Shown in pieces: positions 1 through 9,408 of a stretch of DNA of 64,000 nucleotides. The notes under the pieces were generated by a model, which did no database searches, was not told the origin of the DNA, and saw only the letters and a list, made by a program, of their open reading frames with translations. The stretch lies in contig CAKTYZ010000001.1 of the NCBI GenBank assembly GCA_934635225.1, forward strand, positions 124,001 to 188,000. The letters run 5' to 3'. This stretch comes from an uncultured Kiritimatiellota bacterium. Lineage in GTDB: Bacteria > Verrucomicrobiota > Kiritimatiellia > RFP12 > UBA1067. A program made the position numbers and the translations under genes. The number at the start of each line of letters is the position of its first letter. Position 1 is the first letter of the stretch.

Positions 1-711
1 AAGGTGCTGCGCGAGCTGATCGCCGAGATGCTGGAGACGTTCGACCGTCCGCCGTACATCCACTTTGGCTGTGACGAGGCACAGCCGCCGACGTGCCCCG
101 ACTGCCGGAAGCGTCCATACGGCGAACTCGTCTGCGAACACATTTCGGGGCTGGTGGCCTTCGCGAAGGAGCAGGACGCACGAGCGATGATCTGGCACGA
201 CATGTTGCTGGACAGCGCGGACCCGCGCTGGAAGGGGTTCATCGCGAGCGGATCGACGCTGACGGCGAAGCTGGCGGATGCCTTGCCGCGCGATGTCATC
301 ATCTGCGACTGGCAGTATTCCTACGGGGACATGAAGGAAACGCGCAGGAACTGGCCGACGATGAAGCATTTCCACGACAAGGGGTTCCCTGTCGTCGGAT
401 GCCCCTGGCTGAACTTCAACGCGATGAAGCCGATGGCGGATTCCATCGCAAAAATCGGCGGATTCGGCTTCCTTGAGACAACATGGAACAGTCTGCACGG
501 CTGGAACTGGCCGAAGATCTACCGCTTCGCCTCGGCGGCGGCCTGGGGCTCAAAAACGCCCTCGCATGGGCGCTATGGCACGACGCCGCAGAGCGATGTC
601 ATGTTTGACCGGGCCTTGCGCATGGTGGGGCACGACATGAAGGTGTCGGACTACCGCGACACGGGACACGTCGAATATCAGATTCCGCCAAGCTGGTGGT
701 TCGACAACTGA
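1..711 (+). CDS. GH20-like beta-N-acetylhexosaminidase, C-terminal part
   Basis: The gene is open at the left edge, so only the last ~236 residues are seen. The segment IHFGCDEA near its start matches the H-x-G-x-D-E catalytic motif of glycoside hydrolase family 20, in which the Asp-Glu pair drives substrate-assisted removal of terminal GlcNAc or GalNAc. Aromatic positions further on (CDWQYSYGD, TTWNSLHGWNW) fit the late strands of the GH20 barrel, which usually supply substrate-stacking Trp residues. A Cys-x2-Cys pair follows the catalytic motif (PTCPDCRKRPY). It stops 62 bp before the next gene and probably heads or continues the glycan-degradation operon. The family call is by motif; the exact substrate is unknown. 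Confidence 0.72.
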   Translation, partial: KVLRELIAEMLETFDRPPYIHFGCDEAQPPTCPDCRKRPYGELVCEHISGLVAFAKEQDARAMIWHDMLLDSADPRWKGFIASGSTLTAKLADALPRDVIICDWQYSYGDMKETRRNWPTMKHFHDKGFPVVGCPWLNFNAMKPMADSIAKIGGFGFLETTWNSLHGWNWPKIYRFASAAAWGSKTPSHGRYGTTPQSDVMFDRALRMVGHDMKVSDYRDTGHVEYQIPPSWWFDN

Positions 712-773
712 ACCGGGGACAAGGCGCGAAACCTCAAAGACACGACTATTTGGAATTCAAGCAAGGAAACGAA

Positions 774-1526
774 ATGAACATCAAGAAAATGAACAAGGGG
801 CTCGACTTCCTGCGCGAGAAGTACGGGGCCGCAAAAGGCGAGATCGCGCTCAGGGACGGCCACTGCCATGTCGGCGCGACGCCGCTTTTGCCGGGGCGCA
901 TGGAGCGCAAGATCGTCGAGCTCAAGAAGATGACGGAGAACGGCACGCTCGAGGGCGTCTCGACGCTCCGCTTCGCCGCGTTCGCGCCGAAGGGCACGGA
1001 CCTTCAGGCGATGCTCGCGAAGGAACTCGACCTCGCGGCCTATCTCGGCGCGGCGGACGTCGTGCGCGTCATGGCCGTCGCGAACGGCGCGGCGATCAAC
1101 GTCCTCGCCAAGCTCGCGAACGACGTGAACGTCTCCGTCGAGATCGGCGCGAACCTGCCGAAGACGGAACTCGGCTACGACCGCCACGAGATCATCGCCA
1201 AGCGCGGCGTCGCCTGTGACCAGACGGTCGACACCCACACGCCGCACGCCTCGATCCGCTGCTGGGACGTGAAGGACTTCGTCGAGTACACGGACGTCGA
1301 TACGGAGCTCTTCGGCCTCAGCTACGAGGAGGTCTGGAACGTCCGCGCGGCGTTCGCGCTCCTGCAGAAACGCGCGGACGCGAAGGTCTGGAAGGCCGCG
1401 TGGGCCAAGGCGACGAAGGCCGCCGCGCTCGCGTTCGCCGCCGACAGGGCCAAGGCCGCGAAGGCCATCGCCCTCAAGAGAGGAATTGACACGAACGAAT
1501 CCATCAAGGTTGCGGAGGTGCGCTAA
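774..1526 (+). CDS. Conserved-looking protein of unknown function, paired with an oxidoreductase
   Basis: 250 residues from the ATG at 774, which has a purine-rich stretch (aaggaaacg) just upstream; the open frame reaches further left without a good site. I do not recognise the family. It has no signal peptide or membrane segment. The middle (GYDRHEIIAKRGVACD and TDVDTELFGLSYEEV) faintly recalls the tail of some Gfo/Idh-type dehydrogenases, but there is no Rossmann glycine motif, so this is only an impression. The C-terminal ~50 residues are rich in Ala and Lys. Its stop codon overlaps the start of the Gfo/Idh gene (TAATG), so the two are probably translated together and act in the same sugar-conversion step. 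Confidence 0.55.
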   Translation: MNIKKMNKGLDFLREKYGAAKGEIALRDGHCHVGATPLLPGRMERKIVELKKMTENGTLEGVSTLRFAAFAPKGTDLQAMLAKELDLAAYLGAADVVRVMAVANGAAINVLAKLANDVNVSVEIGANLPKTELGYDRHEIIAKRGVACDQTVDTHTPHASIRCWDVKDFVEYTDVDTELFGLSYEEVWNVRAAFALLQKRADAKVWKAAWAKATKAAALAFAADRAKAAKAIALKRGIDTNESIKVAEVR

Positions 1527-2605
1527 TGAAACCAGTCAAGATCGCCATGATGGGCATGACCCACGGCCATACCCGCAAGTACTACCAGACGCTTCTCGAC
1601 AACAAGAAGCTCGACTGGGTCGCCTCCTGCGCCCAGAACGCGGACGCGAAGAAGACCTATGAGCTGTACCGGACGGGCGTGCCGTGCTACCTCGACCCCG
1701 AGGCGATGTACAAGGCCCATCCCGACATCGAGGCCGTCGTCATCGCGTCCGCGAACGACCAGCACTTCGCGCAGATGAAGTGGTGCGCCGAGAAGGGCAT
1801 CCACATCCTCTCGATGAAGATCCCGACCTTCGACCGCAGGGAATACGACGAGATGATCGCGATGTGCGACAAGGCGGGCATCGTCTGTCAGATCGAGCTG
1901 GAGATGCACTACAATGCCGTTGTCCAACGCCTGAAGAAGCTCATCCGGGACGGTGCGATCGGCAAGGTCAAGGCCGTGCAGGCGACGAACATCACGCTTT
2001 CGCCGGTGTGGGCCTTCCCGTGGCAGGGCGACCCGAAGGCGAGCTTCGGCAAGGTCGAACACCTGAAGAAGGGCGATCCGCGCTTCAGGGGCGGCGCGCT
2101 CTGCGACCATCCGCACGTCTTCGACCTCATCCGCCACCTGACGGGATCGGACTTCGACTACATCTACGCCGAAGTCGCGCCGAACCTGCGGGACGGCCTC
2201 AAGGTCGAGGACATGCTGATGGCCGTCGGCAAGATGAAGGACGGCACGGCGTTCCTCTTTGATCCGTCGTGGTCACGGCTGGAGGAAAAGCTGAAAGTCC
2301 CGGGTCCGGGCTGGGAGCGTTTCCCGAAGCGCATGGAGGTGAACCTCACGATCACGGGCGAGAAGGGGATGCTCACATGCGACTGCTTCGGGCCGAACGT
2401 CTACCACAACGGTGCGCCGAACGACCGCTACACCGTGCAGTACACGTACTTCGACGAGTGGATCGGCCTCATCGACGAGTTCGTCTCCTGCATCCGCGAG
2501 CACAAGACGCCGCTCATCAACCTGAAGTGGCACCGCCAGACGATCGAGGCCATGCTCGGCTGCTACGAATCGATCCAGTCCGGCAAGATCGCGAAGGTGG
2601 GGTAA
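1526..2605 (+). CDS. Gfo/Idh/MocA family oxidoreductase
   Basis: 359 residues, the usual length for this NAD(P)-dependent sugar or polyol dehydrogenase family. The N-terminus (IAMMGMTHGHTRKYY) is a variant Rossmann start, and the C-terminal half carries RGGALCDHPHVFDLIRHL, matching the family G-G-x-x-x-D-x-x-x-H-x-x-D region. The common E-K-P motif after strand 5 is altered to SMKIP, so the Glu is missing although the Lys remains. No signal peptide is present, so it is cytoplasmic. It overlaps the preceding gene by one base and lies 10 bp before a secreted glycosidase. It most likely acts on a sugar released by the surrounding hydrolases; the substrate cannot be told. Confidence 0.85.
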   Translation: MKPVKIAMMGMTHGHTRKYYQTLLDNKKLDWVASCAQNADAKKTYELYRTGVPCYLDPEAMYKAHPDIEAVVIASANDQHFAQMKWCAEKGIHILSMKIPTFDRREYDEMIAMCDKAGIVCQIELEMHYNAVVQRLKKLIRDGAIGKVKAVQATNITLSPVWAFPWQGDPKASFGKVEHLKKGDPRFRGGALCDHPHVFDLIRHLTGSDFDYIYAEVAPNLRDGLKVEDMLMAVGKMKDGTAFLFDPSWSRLEEKLKVPGPGWERFPKRMEVNLTITGEKGMLTCDCFGPNVYHNGAPNDRYTVQYTYFDEWIGLIDEFVSCIREHKTPLINLKWHRQTIEAMLGCYESIQSGKIAKVG

Positions 2606-2615
2606 GGAGAAGCGC

Positions 2616-4955
2616 ATGGGGCTTGCGTTTGCGTCACTCGTCCTGGGGGCGGCACTGGTTGGGCCGCACAACGGCGCACCCGCCGTGTTGATCGACGGGA
2701 AGGCCGTGCCGCCGATGCAGATGCTGGTGTTCGAGACGTGGCATCCGCGACCGAGAGCTGAACAGCGCGCCTACTACCGCAAGCTCGGCGCGGCGGGAAT
2801 GCGCGTGTTCTACGTGACGTGCGCGACGAGTTGGCGCAGCCCCGCCAACAAGGCCAAGGGCTGGCCTGATGGTGCGCATGCGGCCGTTGAGTCCGTGCGC
2901 GAACTTCTTCGGTCTGTCCCGGACGCGCGCGTCATCCTTCGCCTGAACGTGAGTCCGCCGGCGGCATGGGTCGAGGCGCATCCCGAGGAAATGGTGACAT
3001 ACGATGACGGCTCGCGCCGCAAGGTGGTCTGCAGCACGATTGGCGGAGAGCCGCTGAGCGGCATGCTGTCGCTCTGTTCGGGGAAATGGCGCGAACGGGG
3101 TGCGGAGGCGCTGCGTGAGTTCTTCGCGGTCATGGACGCGAGCGAGGTGGCGGACCGGGTGATCGGCACGCTTCTCTGCGCGGGCGGGACGAGCGAATGG
3201 TACTATCCGATCGGGATGGTCACGCCGGAGGGGCGCACCGCCGGACATTGCGAGCCGTTCCGCGCGGAATACGAGCGGTTCCTGCGCGCGAAGTACGGCA
3301 CGGTCGAGGCGCTGCGGAAGGCCTGGCGGCGACCGGAAGCGACGTTTGCGCGTCCCTTGGTGCCGACGGCGGACGAGCAGGACCACATCTTCAAGGCCGA
3401 CTCGCGCATTCTCGGCCATTTGCGGAACTGGGAGTCCGCCGGGCGAACGGTCGGCGCGAAGGGCGACAAGACCTCCGTTTCCAGTCGCGGCGTGTTCCTC
3501 GACCTGGACCGCGCGTGCCATGTGGCGGACTTCTACGACGCCTGGCACGAGGGCGTGGCGAACACGATCATCCACTTCGCGCGGACGCTGAAGGCGGTTT
3601 CGCCCGATCGCTTGGTGGGAGCCTTCTATGGGGCGTTGGCTGAGACCGGCTACTATGCCTTGGGCACGGCGACGGGGACGCTGAAGATACTGGATTCGGG
3701 GGTGGTGGATTTTCTCGCCGCGCCTGGAACGTACAACAATCGGGAGCCGGGGGGAATCGTTGCCCAGCGCGAGGCGCCGGACTCCTTTCGCCTGCGCAAT
3801 TGCCTTTACGTCTGCGAGGACGACAGCCGCACGCACCTGTCAAAGCCGTGGCTGCAGCGCGACGCGATGGCCCTGTATGCGGCGGAAGACGCGGTGACGA
3901 CGCTCAAGCGGGACTTCGGGCGCAACCTCTGCGAAGACCTGTACGGCTGGTGGTTCGACATGGGGAACGGCTGGTATGAGGATGACGGCATTCTCGCACT
4001 GTTCCGCCGCCAGCAGGAAATCGCGGTGGAGGCCTTTGCCGCAGATCGGACCAGGCGGAACGAGATCGCTCTCGTCTACAGCCTGCGCTCGGTGCATGTC
4101 GTCTCCGACTACACGTCGAAACTGGCGCTGGACTACTGGCGCACGTCGGACCTCGGACGAATCGGTGCGCCCGTCGATCGCTATTACATTGATGACCTCG
4201 ATCATCCGAAGATGCAGGACTACAAGCTGTACGTAATGGCCAACGCCTACGACCTGACCGAGGCGGAACGCGTGCGCGTCTGGCGGAAGGCCGGGCGCAA
4301 CGGGGCGACCGTGCTGTGGCTGTACGCGGCCGGCTACGTCGACCGCGCGGCGGAGGCGCGGCTGCACGCGGACAACATCTCGAAAACGGTGGGCATGAAA
4401 GTCGAGTCAATCGACCGCACGATCTTCCCGCACTTTCGTCTGGAGCCGCAAATTCGGCTTTCTCCGGCCAAGGCGGGCAGACGCTACGGAGTCATCGATG
4501 CGGACGTCCACAGCAACATCTGGCTGGACCGTCCGCTCGTTCGCCCGGCTTACCTGAATCCCGGTTTCCGCGTCACAGACCCCAACGCAACGGTGCTGGG
4601 CCGCTACTGCTCGGACGGGAGCGTGGCGCTCGCGGCGGTTAGGACGAACGGCGTCAAGTCCGTCTACTGCGCGACGCCGACTGTCCAGTGGGATCTTCTG
4701 GCCGGGCTCGCGCGCGCTTCGGGCGTCCATCTTTTCGCGACGCAGGGGGACGTCCTGTACGCCTCGGAGAACTACGTCTGTATCCATGCGACGGGAGACG
4801 GTCTGCGGACAGTCACGTTCCGGCGGCCCTGCGTGCCGTATGAGGTCTACGAACGCACCGCGCCGCGCGAAAGGGTGGCGTCCGTGACGGTGGATTTGAA
4901 AAACGGCGAGACGCGAATGTGGCGGATTGCCGAACTCAAGGAGGAACGAAAATGA
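2616..4955 (+). CDS. Secreted glycoside hydrolase, beta-galactosidase/GH42-like
   Basis: 779 residues with an N-terminal hydrophobic segment (MGLAFASLVLGAALVG) likely acting as a signal peptide. The N-terminal half looks like a clan GH-A TIM barrel: GTLLCAGGTSEWYYP places a Glu after strand 4 and YVCEDDSRTHL places another near strand 7, the usual acid/base and nucleophile positions. The following part (YYIDDLDHPKMQDYKLYVM, then VLWLYAAGY) resembles the Rossmann-like trimerisation domain of GH42 beta-galactosidases. A paralogue with the same motif order lies at 6928-9408. It overlaps the next gene by ATGA. Family membership is by motif only; the substrate may be a galactoside or another beta-linked sugar. 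Confidence 0.65.
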   Translation: MGLAFASLVLGAALVGPHNGAPAVLIDGKAVPPMQMLVFETWHPRPRAEQRAYYRKLGAAGMRVFYVTCATSWRSPANKAKGWPDGAHAAVESVRELLRSVPDARVILRLNVSPPAAWVEAHPEEMVTYDDGSRRKVVCSTIGGEPLSGMLSLCSGKWRERGAEALREFFAVMDASEVADRVIGTLLCAGGTSEWYYPIGMVTPEGRTAGHCEPFRAEYERFLRAKYGTVEALRKAWRRPEATFARPLVPTADEQDHIFKADSRILGHLRNWESAGRTVGAKGDKTSVSSRGVFLDLDRACHVADFYDAWHEGVANTIIHFARTLKAVSPDRLVGAFYGALAETGYYALGTATGTLKILDSGVVDFLAAPGTYNNREPGGIVAQREAPDSFRLRNCLYVCEDDSRTHLSKPWLQRDAMALYAAEDAVTTLKRDFGRNLCEDLYGWWFDMGNGWYEDDGILALFRRQQEIAVEAFAADRTRRNEIALVYSLRSVHVVSDYTSKLALDYWRTSDLGRIGAPVDRYYIDDLDHPKMQDYKLYVMANAYDLTEAERVRVWRKAGRNGATVLWLYAAGYVDRAAEARLHADNISKTVGMKVESIDRTIFPHFRLEPQIRLSPAKAGRRYGVIDADVHSNIWLDRPLVRPAYLNPGFRVTDPNATVLGRYCSDGSVALAAVRTNGVKSVYCATPTVQWDLLAGLARASGVHLFATQGDVLYASENYVCIHATGDGLRTVTFRRPCVPYEVYERTAPRERVASVTVDLKNGETRMWRIAELKEERK

Positions 4956-6931
4956 ACAAGACCAGAATGGAAAAGAACAAGATGAGCCTGTGCGTACGCC
5001 TGTGCGTCGGCCTGACGGTCGCCTCGTTCGGAGCTTCCGCTCTTTGGGCGGAGTCCGCCGTGTACGACCTTCGTTTCGACACGGCGTATCCCAGGTTCCT
5101 GCAGAGGACTGAGCAAACCCTCTGGGGGGGGGGGGCTTCCTTGCAGGAGGTCGTCTCTCTTCAGGCCAAGATGCATGGCAACTGGATCGGGAGCGAACCG
5201 ATCCCTGCCGTCGGCGTCATCTATGACCGAACGGAAGAGGGCTTTGCCGTGCAGTTTCAGGCGATGCAAGGGCTGCGGAAGGTTGTCCGCGCCCGTTTCC
5301 GCCAGTCTGGCGACAGCATCGTCGCCTCGGTGGACAGATGCGGGTCTGACAATGCCCCCATCGGCACGCGGATGGCGGAGACGAACTTCACCCAAGTTGC
5401 CGCGACGACGGCTGACGGCATCGGCTATGGCGTCTTCGACATCGTGGCGGGGACGGCCGAGACGATTGCCGACCTGCCGGCGGACGCGGACGGCCTTGTC
5501 ATCAACGTCGGGAGGCTGACGGTGACAGCGGACGAGGATCTGACGGTCGCCGTGCCGGTCTCCGGCGACGGCATCCTCGAATACAAGGGGACGGGAGAGA
5601 CGGCCCGAAGCCTTGTGTTCGGGAAGTTCCTCACCGCGCAAGACCAAGTCGTCGCGACCGACACGCCGATCGGCGCCCTGAATGTCACGGCGGGCGAAAT
5701 GGGCGGCGGCTGGTGCAATTCGAGCGGCGAATTGAATCTGGAGCCGCTCCAGGAACAGTGGAACGACGAGCGGACGTCCTTCACCGTCCAGTTCCACTGG
5801 CTGAACGACAAGGGCTATCTCAAGGCGGTTGCGGTTCAGTTCGCGCAGCGGGGACTGGACATCGTGGGCAAGGTGATCAAGGCCGCACAGGCAAAGGGAG
5901 CGGCGGGCTACGGCACGGATATGCTGACGGACACGGTGAATTGGCCGGAGAACGGCACGAGCATTGCGGGGTCGGCCACGGCGTCTGGCTATGGACTCGC
6001 CAATTTCGCTTATGTTGTCACACGACCCGCCCGCGTGGTTTGGTCGGGAGAGAAGAGCCTCACGGGCGGGCTGGTCGTGAACGCCTGCGCGGTGTCGGTT
6101 TCAGACGCTCCTGTCGCGACAGGGACGGTGGTCACGGTGAAGAATGGCGGTGTTCTCAATCTCCATGTCGGCGGAACCGCCGAGGGGGCGCAGTTCGTCA
6201 CTTACCTGCTGGAGGCCGGCTCGGTCCTCAATTCCGACGCCGGCTACGCGATCAGCAATGGCGACCGGCTGTTCCTCGACCGAGCGACGGTCAACTGGAC
6301 GGGAACGCGCGGCGGCTACTTCAATTCGGTGACGGCCGACGGCGACTGCTGCCTGAAGATGCCCACGGGGACGTCGTTTGACGTGGGCTTCAAGGGTGAT
6401 GCGGTTTGGTCCGCGTCAGGAGACGGTGGGCTTGTCGTCAACGGGGACGTGCGCCTGGTGGCTCCGCAGTGGACGTTCTCCGTGGTGGCGGATGAAGATG
6501 TCCTCTTTAAGGGCGAGGTTCGTGAGTATTCGGCGGAGGGCTATCGCGGCATGAAGATGCGGAAAGCCGGGGCTGGCGCGGCAGTCTTCGAGAAGGGGTG
6601 CCGGATATCCGGCGCCTTGACCGTGGAAGGCGGGGCAATGAGATTCCACGAGAACGCGTCGTTCGGGCCTTTGGTGACTGGCGGTGGCGCGTGTGCGCTG
6701 TCCGTTGCGGCGGGCAAGACGTTGGCGTTCACGGATTCGGCCTCTGTGGCCTGGGGCGAGGGCCGCATCGACGTTGAATGTGCGGAAGGGGCCTGCGTCC
6801 GGTTCGGCGACAATGCGAGCGCCCTGACGTTTGCGCAGCTGAGGCGTGTCCGCCTCAACGGCGTGAAGGCCGGCCTGTCTGAATCGGGTGAACTGGTGCC
6901 GAGTCCTGGCTTAAGGCTGATTATCAGATGA
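4952..6931 (+). CDS. Secreted beta-helix (autotransporter-like passenger) surface protein with G12 tract
   Basis: 659 residues from the ATG at 4952, which follows AAGGAGG and overlaps the upstream stop (ATGA). The signal peptide spans residues ~11-33 (LCVRLCVGLTVASFGASALWA). Residues ~35-150 and ~235-350 look like two copies of one module (AVQFQAMQGLRKVVRARF against TVQFHWLNDKGYLKAVAVQF). From ~360 on, Gly-, Val- and Asn-rich strands (GGLVVNG, GALTVEGGAMRF, AAGKTLAF) look like autotransporter-associated beta-helix repeats. No outer-membrane barrel follows; the protein ends in SPGLRLIIR. A run of 12 G at codons ~58-61 could switch the gene on and off. It lies between two paralogous glycosidases and may bind or display glycan. 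Molecular function is unknown. Confidence 0.7.
   Translation: MNKTRMEKNKMSLCVRLCVGLTVASFGASALWAESAVYDLRFDTAYPRFLQRTEQTLWGGGASLQEVVSLQAKMHGNWIGSEPIPAVGVIYDRTEEGFAVQFQAMQGLRKVVRARFRQSGDSIVASVDRCGSDNAPIGTRMAETNFTQVAATTADGIGYGVFDIVAGTAETIADLPADADGLVINVGRLTVTADEDLTVAVPVSGDGILEYKGTGETARSLVFGKFLTAQDQVVATDTPIGALNVTAGEMGGGWCNSSGELNLEPLQEQWNDERTSFTVQFHWLNDKGYLKAVAVQFAQRGLDIVGKVIKAAQAKGAAGYGTDMLTDTVNWPENGTSIAGSATASGYGLANFAYVVTRPARVVWSGEKSLTGGLVVNACAVSVSDAPVATGTVVTVKNGGVLNLHVGGTAEGAQFVTYLLEAGSVLNSDAGYAISNGDRLFLDRATVNWTGTRGGYFNSVTADGDCCLKMPTGTSFDVGFKGDAVWSASGDGGLVVNGDVRLVAPQWTFSVVADEDVLFKGEVREYSAEGYRGMKMRKAGAGAAVFEKGCRISGALTVEGGAMRFHENASFGPLVTGGGACALSVAAGKTLAFTDSASVAWGEGRIDVECAEGACVRFGDNASALTFAQLRRVRLNGVKAGLSESGELVPSPGLRLIIR
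5124..5135 (+). repeat. Poly-G tract (12 G) inside a coding region
   Basis: Twelve consecutive G read as the end of Trp, three Gly codons and the first base of Ala in the surface-protein gene. With 12 G the frame is open. Losing one G leads to a stop ending at 5519, and gaining one leads to TGA at 5224-5226. Such tracts mutate by slipped-strand mispairing in many bacteria. Confidence 0.9.
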
Positions 6932-9408
6932 AGACAGTCGTTCTCATGTTGGGGGCGGGCCTGTGCATGGCCGCAGCATCCGCAAGGGCGGACGAGAAAC
7001 CTCGGCTCACGGGGCCGGTCGTCCGCGTGGAACGGCGCGCGGGACGTCCGCAGGTTGTCGTGGACGGCGAGGTGACGCCTGCGCGCATGTTCTGGGGCCG
7101 GTCGAACTGCCGTCGGATTCCTCTCGCGACGGACTGGCGGCGGCACGAAATGCGTCTCACGCCGCACACGGCTGTCAAGAGCGGCGTCTTTCGGTTCGTC
7201 ACCGAAGAGAATCGAGACGGTCGCTGGGAGGTGCGCGGTCTCTGCGTGCGGCCGCCCGAAGGCGCGGCGCGGCATCTGCAGGCGCGTCCGCAAGACGGCA
7301 AGCATCCCGTCCTGCAGACCGATCCGCTTGCGCTTGAGGCCGAGAAGACGTATTGCGTGTCATTCGAGATTCGCGGCTCGGGGTTGGACTGGTTTCAGGT
7401 CAACCTACATCAGCAGGAACCCGGCGCCTACCGCTACCACGCCGTCTCGGTTCCGTGGGACGACGCGGAGCTGATGACGCTGTGCACGGACGCCCGTCAG
7501 GCGCGGGCGGCGGGCTGTCGGTTCATTTCCTACTTCGCGCCGCTGTGCTGGTTCCCGGAAGGAGAGGAGAACTGGGCGCCGTTTGACGCGCAGGCGCGGC
7601 AGATCCTGTCGCTCGTTCCGGACGCCCTGCTGATTCCGCGCGTGAGCGTCAACGCGCCGGTCTGGTGGTGCCGGAAGAATCCCGACCACACGATGTTCCT
7701 GGAGAACGGTCCGGCCGGGGACTGGGCCAGCGTCTCGTCGCGCCTCTACCGCAAGGAGGCCGGCGACTACTTGCGTAAGGTCGTGCGGCACTTCATGGAG
7801 ACGTTTTCGGACAATTTCGCCGGCATTCACTTCTCCGGGCAGAACACCGCCGAGTGGTTCTACTGGAATTCCCAGAGCCGCTTGCACGGCTACGACGTGC
7901 AGACGCGGAACGCCTTTCGCGCCTACTTGGCGGAGCGGGGCGATCCCGACGCCGCGACGGCTGAGGTGCCGACGCCGGCGGCGCGTCATGCCGGCGAGAC
8001 ATCCGCCGAACGGTTCTTCGACCCGGTTCAGGATCGGCGAATCTTGGCGTTTGCCCGCTTTCAGCAGGAGGAGATGGTCGATCTTGTGGGCGAACTGGCG
8101 CGAATCTGCCGCGAGGCGACGGACGGCAAAAAGCTCGTCCTGTCGTTCTACGGCTACAGCTGGGAGCATGCGGGGAACGGAATCGGTCCGGCGAACACGG
8201 GGCACTACGGGCTGATGCGGTTGCTGAAACGCTGGGGTTCGTTCATCGACGTGCTCTCGGGTCCGCAGGCGTATTCCGGGCGCGACGAGATCGGCGGCGT
8301 GTCGTCCGTGATGAGCCCGGCGGAGACCATCGTCCGCCATGGCATCCTGTGGGTCAACGAGGACGACTTGCGCACGCATGCCGTCAGCGAACGCGAGGTT
8401 CAGATGCGTTTCTCCTTGACGCCGGACGTGCGTGGCGACCGTCGGGTGATGACGCGCACCGTCGGGATGGAGGTTGCGCGCGGTCTTGGCGGCTGGTGGA
8501 TGGACTTGTTTGGCAGCGGCTGGTACTCGGACCCGACGACTTGGGCGATTGCCGCCGACCTGCATCGGTTCGAGCGGGAGATGCTGGAACGGCCCTTGCG
8601 CCCCATCGACATTGCGGCTGTTTGCGACGAGGAGAGCGTGATTCGGCTTCGGCTGACGAAGGGGCGGAACGTCCCCGTTTACGATTGCTTGCGGCGGTCG
8701 CGGGACCAGTTTCCCAAGAGCGGCTATTCTGTCGGACAATATCTGCTGGAAGACATCCTGGACAATCCGCCGGACGTCAAGGCGGAGATTCACTTCGGCA
8801 CATGGCGGCCCCGAGACATGGAGCGACTGCGCACCTACGTGAAGGCGCGTTCCGACGTGACGCGCGTCTGGTGCTGGGCGCCGCCGGACGGCGTGACGGG
8901 GTTCGATCTTCAGCCCGTGACCGTCACCAATGTCGCCGTGCGAGCGACCGAACGTGGACAGCGGTTCGGGTTGCCGTCCGCTTGGTCCGTTGCGAGCCCG
9001 ACGCCGATCGCGCCGCTTTTCCGGGCGGCTGACGCAGCGGCACAGGAGGTGCTGGCGACATGGCCGGACGGGTCAGCGGCCGTCGCCGTTCGCCGGAATG
9101 CGGACGGTCGCGGGCATTCGATCTTTTGCGGGATTCCGGAGATTCCGGTCGGGCTTGTCGCCTGTGCGGGCCGTATCGCGCGGGCGCACGCGTTTCTGCC
9201 GCGTGAGATGGTTGGCCGGGCCGTCGTCTGGCCGGGCAACGGATTCGTGACAGTGCAAGCCATCGAGGATGCGACATTCACGGTCGAGACGGAATTCGCG
9301 GGCGAGGTCGTGGATGTGGTCTCCGGAGCGAGTTGCGGATTGGGTCCGTCCGTCAGGCTGCGCATGAAGGCTGGCGATATCGTCATCCTGAAAGGGGCGG
9401 CACGATGA
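6928..9408 (+). CDS. Secreted glycoside hydrolase with N-terminal carbohydrate-binding-like region
   Basis: 826 residues starting at an ATGA overlap. The signal peptide is MKTVVLMLGAGLCMAAASARA. Residues ~60-165 look like a beta-sandwich carbohydrate-binding region (GVFRFVTEENRDGRWEVRG, YCVSFEIRGSG). A barrel follows whose key segments mirror the gene at 2616-4955: IHFSGQNTAEWFYW for the presumed acid/base Glu and ILWVNEDDLRTH for the presumed nucleophile. The last third (IHFGTWRPRDMERLRTYV, then VWCWAPPDGVTGFD) fits the GH42-type Rossmann domain followed by a small beta domain. The shared motif order suggests duplication with addition or loss of the N-terminal module. The exact family and substrate are uncertain. 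Confidence 0.65.
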   Translation: MKTVVLMLGAGLCMAAASARADEKPRLTGPVVRVERRAGRPQVVVDGEVTPARMFWGRSNCRRIPLATDWRRHEMRLTPHTAVKSGVFRFVTEENRDGRWEVRGLCVRPPEGAARHLQARPQDGKHPVLQTDPLALEAEKTYCVSFEIRGSGLDWFQVNLHQQEPGAYRYHAVSVPWDDAELMTLCTDARQARAAGCRFISYFAPLCWFPEGEENWAPFDAQARQILSLVPDALLIPRVSVNAPVWWCRKNPDHTMFLENGPAGDWASVSSRLYRKEAGDYLRKVVRHFMETFSDNFAGIHFSGQNTAEWFYWNSQSRLHGYDVQTRNAFRAYLAERGDPDAATAEVPTPAARHAGETSAERFFDPVQDRRILAFARFQQEEMVDLVGELARICREATDGKKLVLSFYGYSWEHAGNGIGPANTGHYGLMRLLKRWGSFIDVLSGPQAYSGRDEIGGVSSVMSPAETIVRHGILWVNEDDLRTHAVSEREVQMRFSLTPDVRGDRRVMTRTVGMEVARGLGGWWMDLFGSGWYSDPTTWAIAADLHRFEREMLERPLRPIDIAAVCDEESVIRLRLTKGRNVPVYDCLRRSRDQFPKSGYSVGQYLLEDILDNPPDVKAEIHFGTWRPRDMERLRTYVKARSDVTRVWCWAPPDGVTGFDLQPVTVTNVAVRATERGQRFGLPSAWSVASPTPIAPLFRAADAAAQEVLATWPDGSAAVAVRRNADGRGHSIFCGIPEIPVGLVACAGRIARAHAFLPREMVGRAVVWPGNGFVTVQAIEDATFTVETEFAGEVVDVVSGASCGLGPSVRLRMKAGDIVILKGAAR

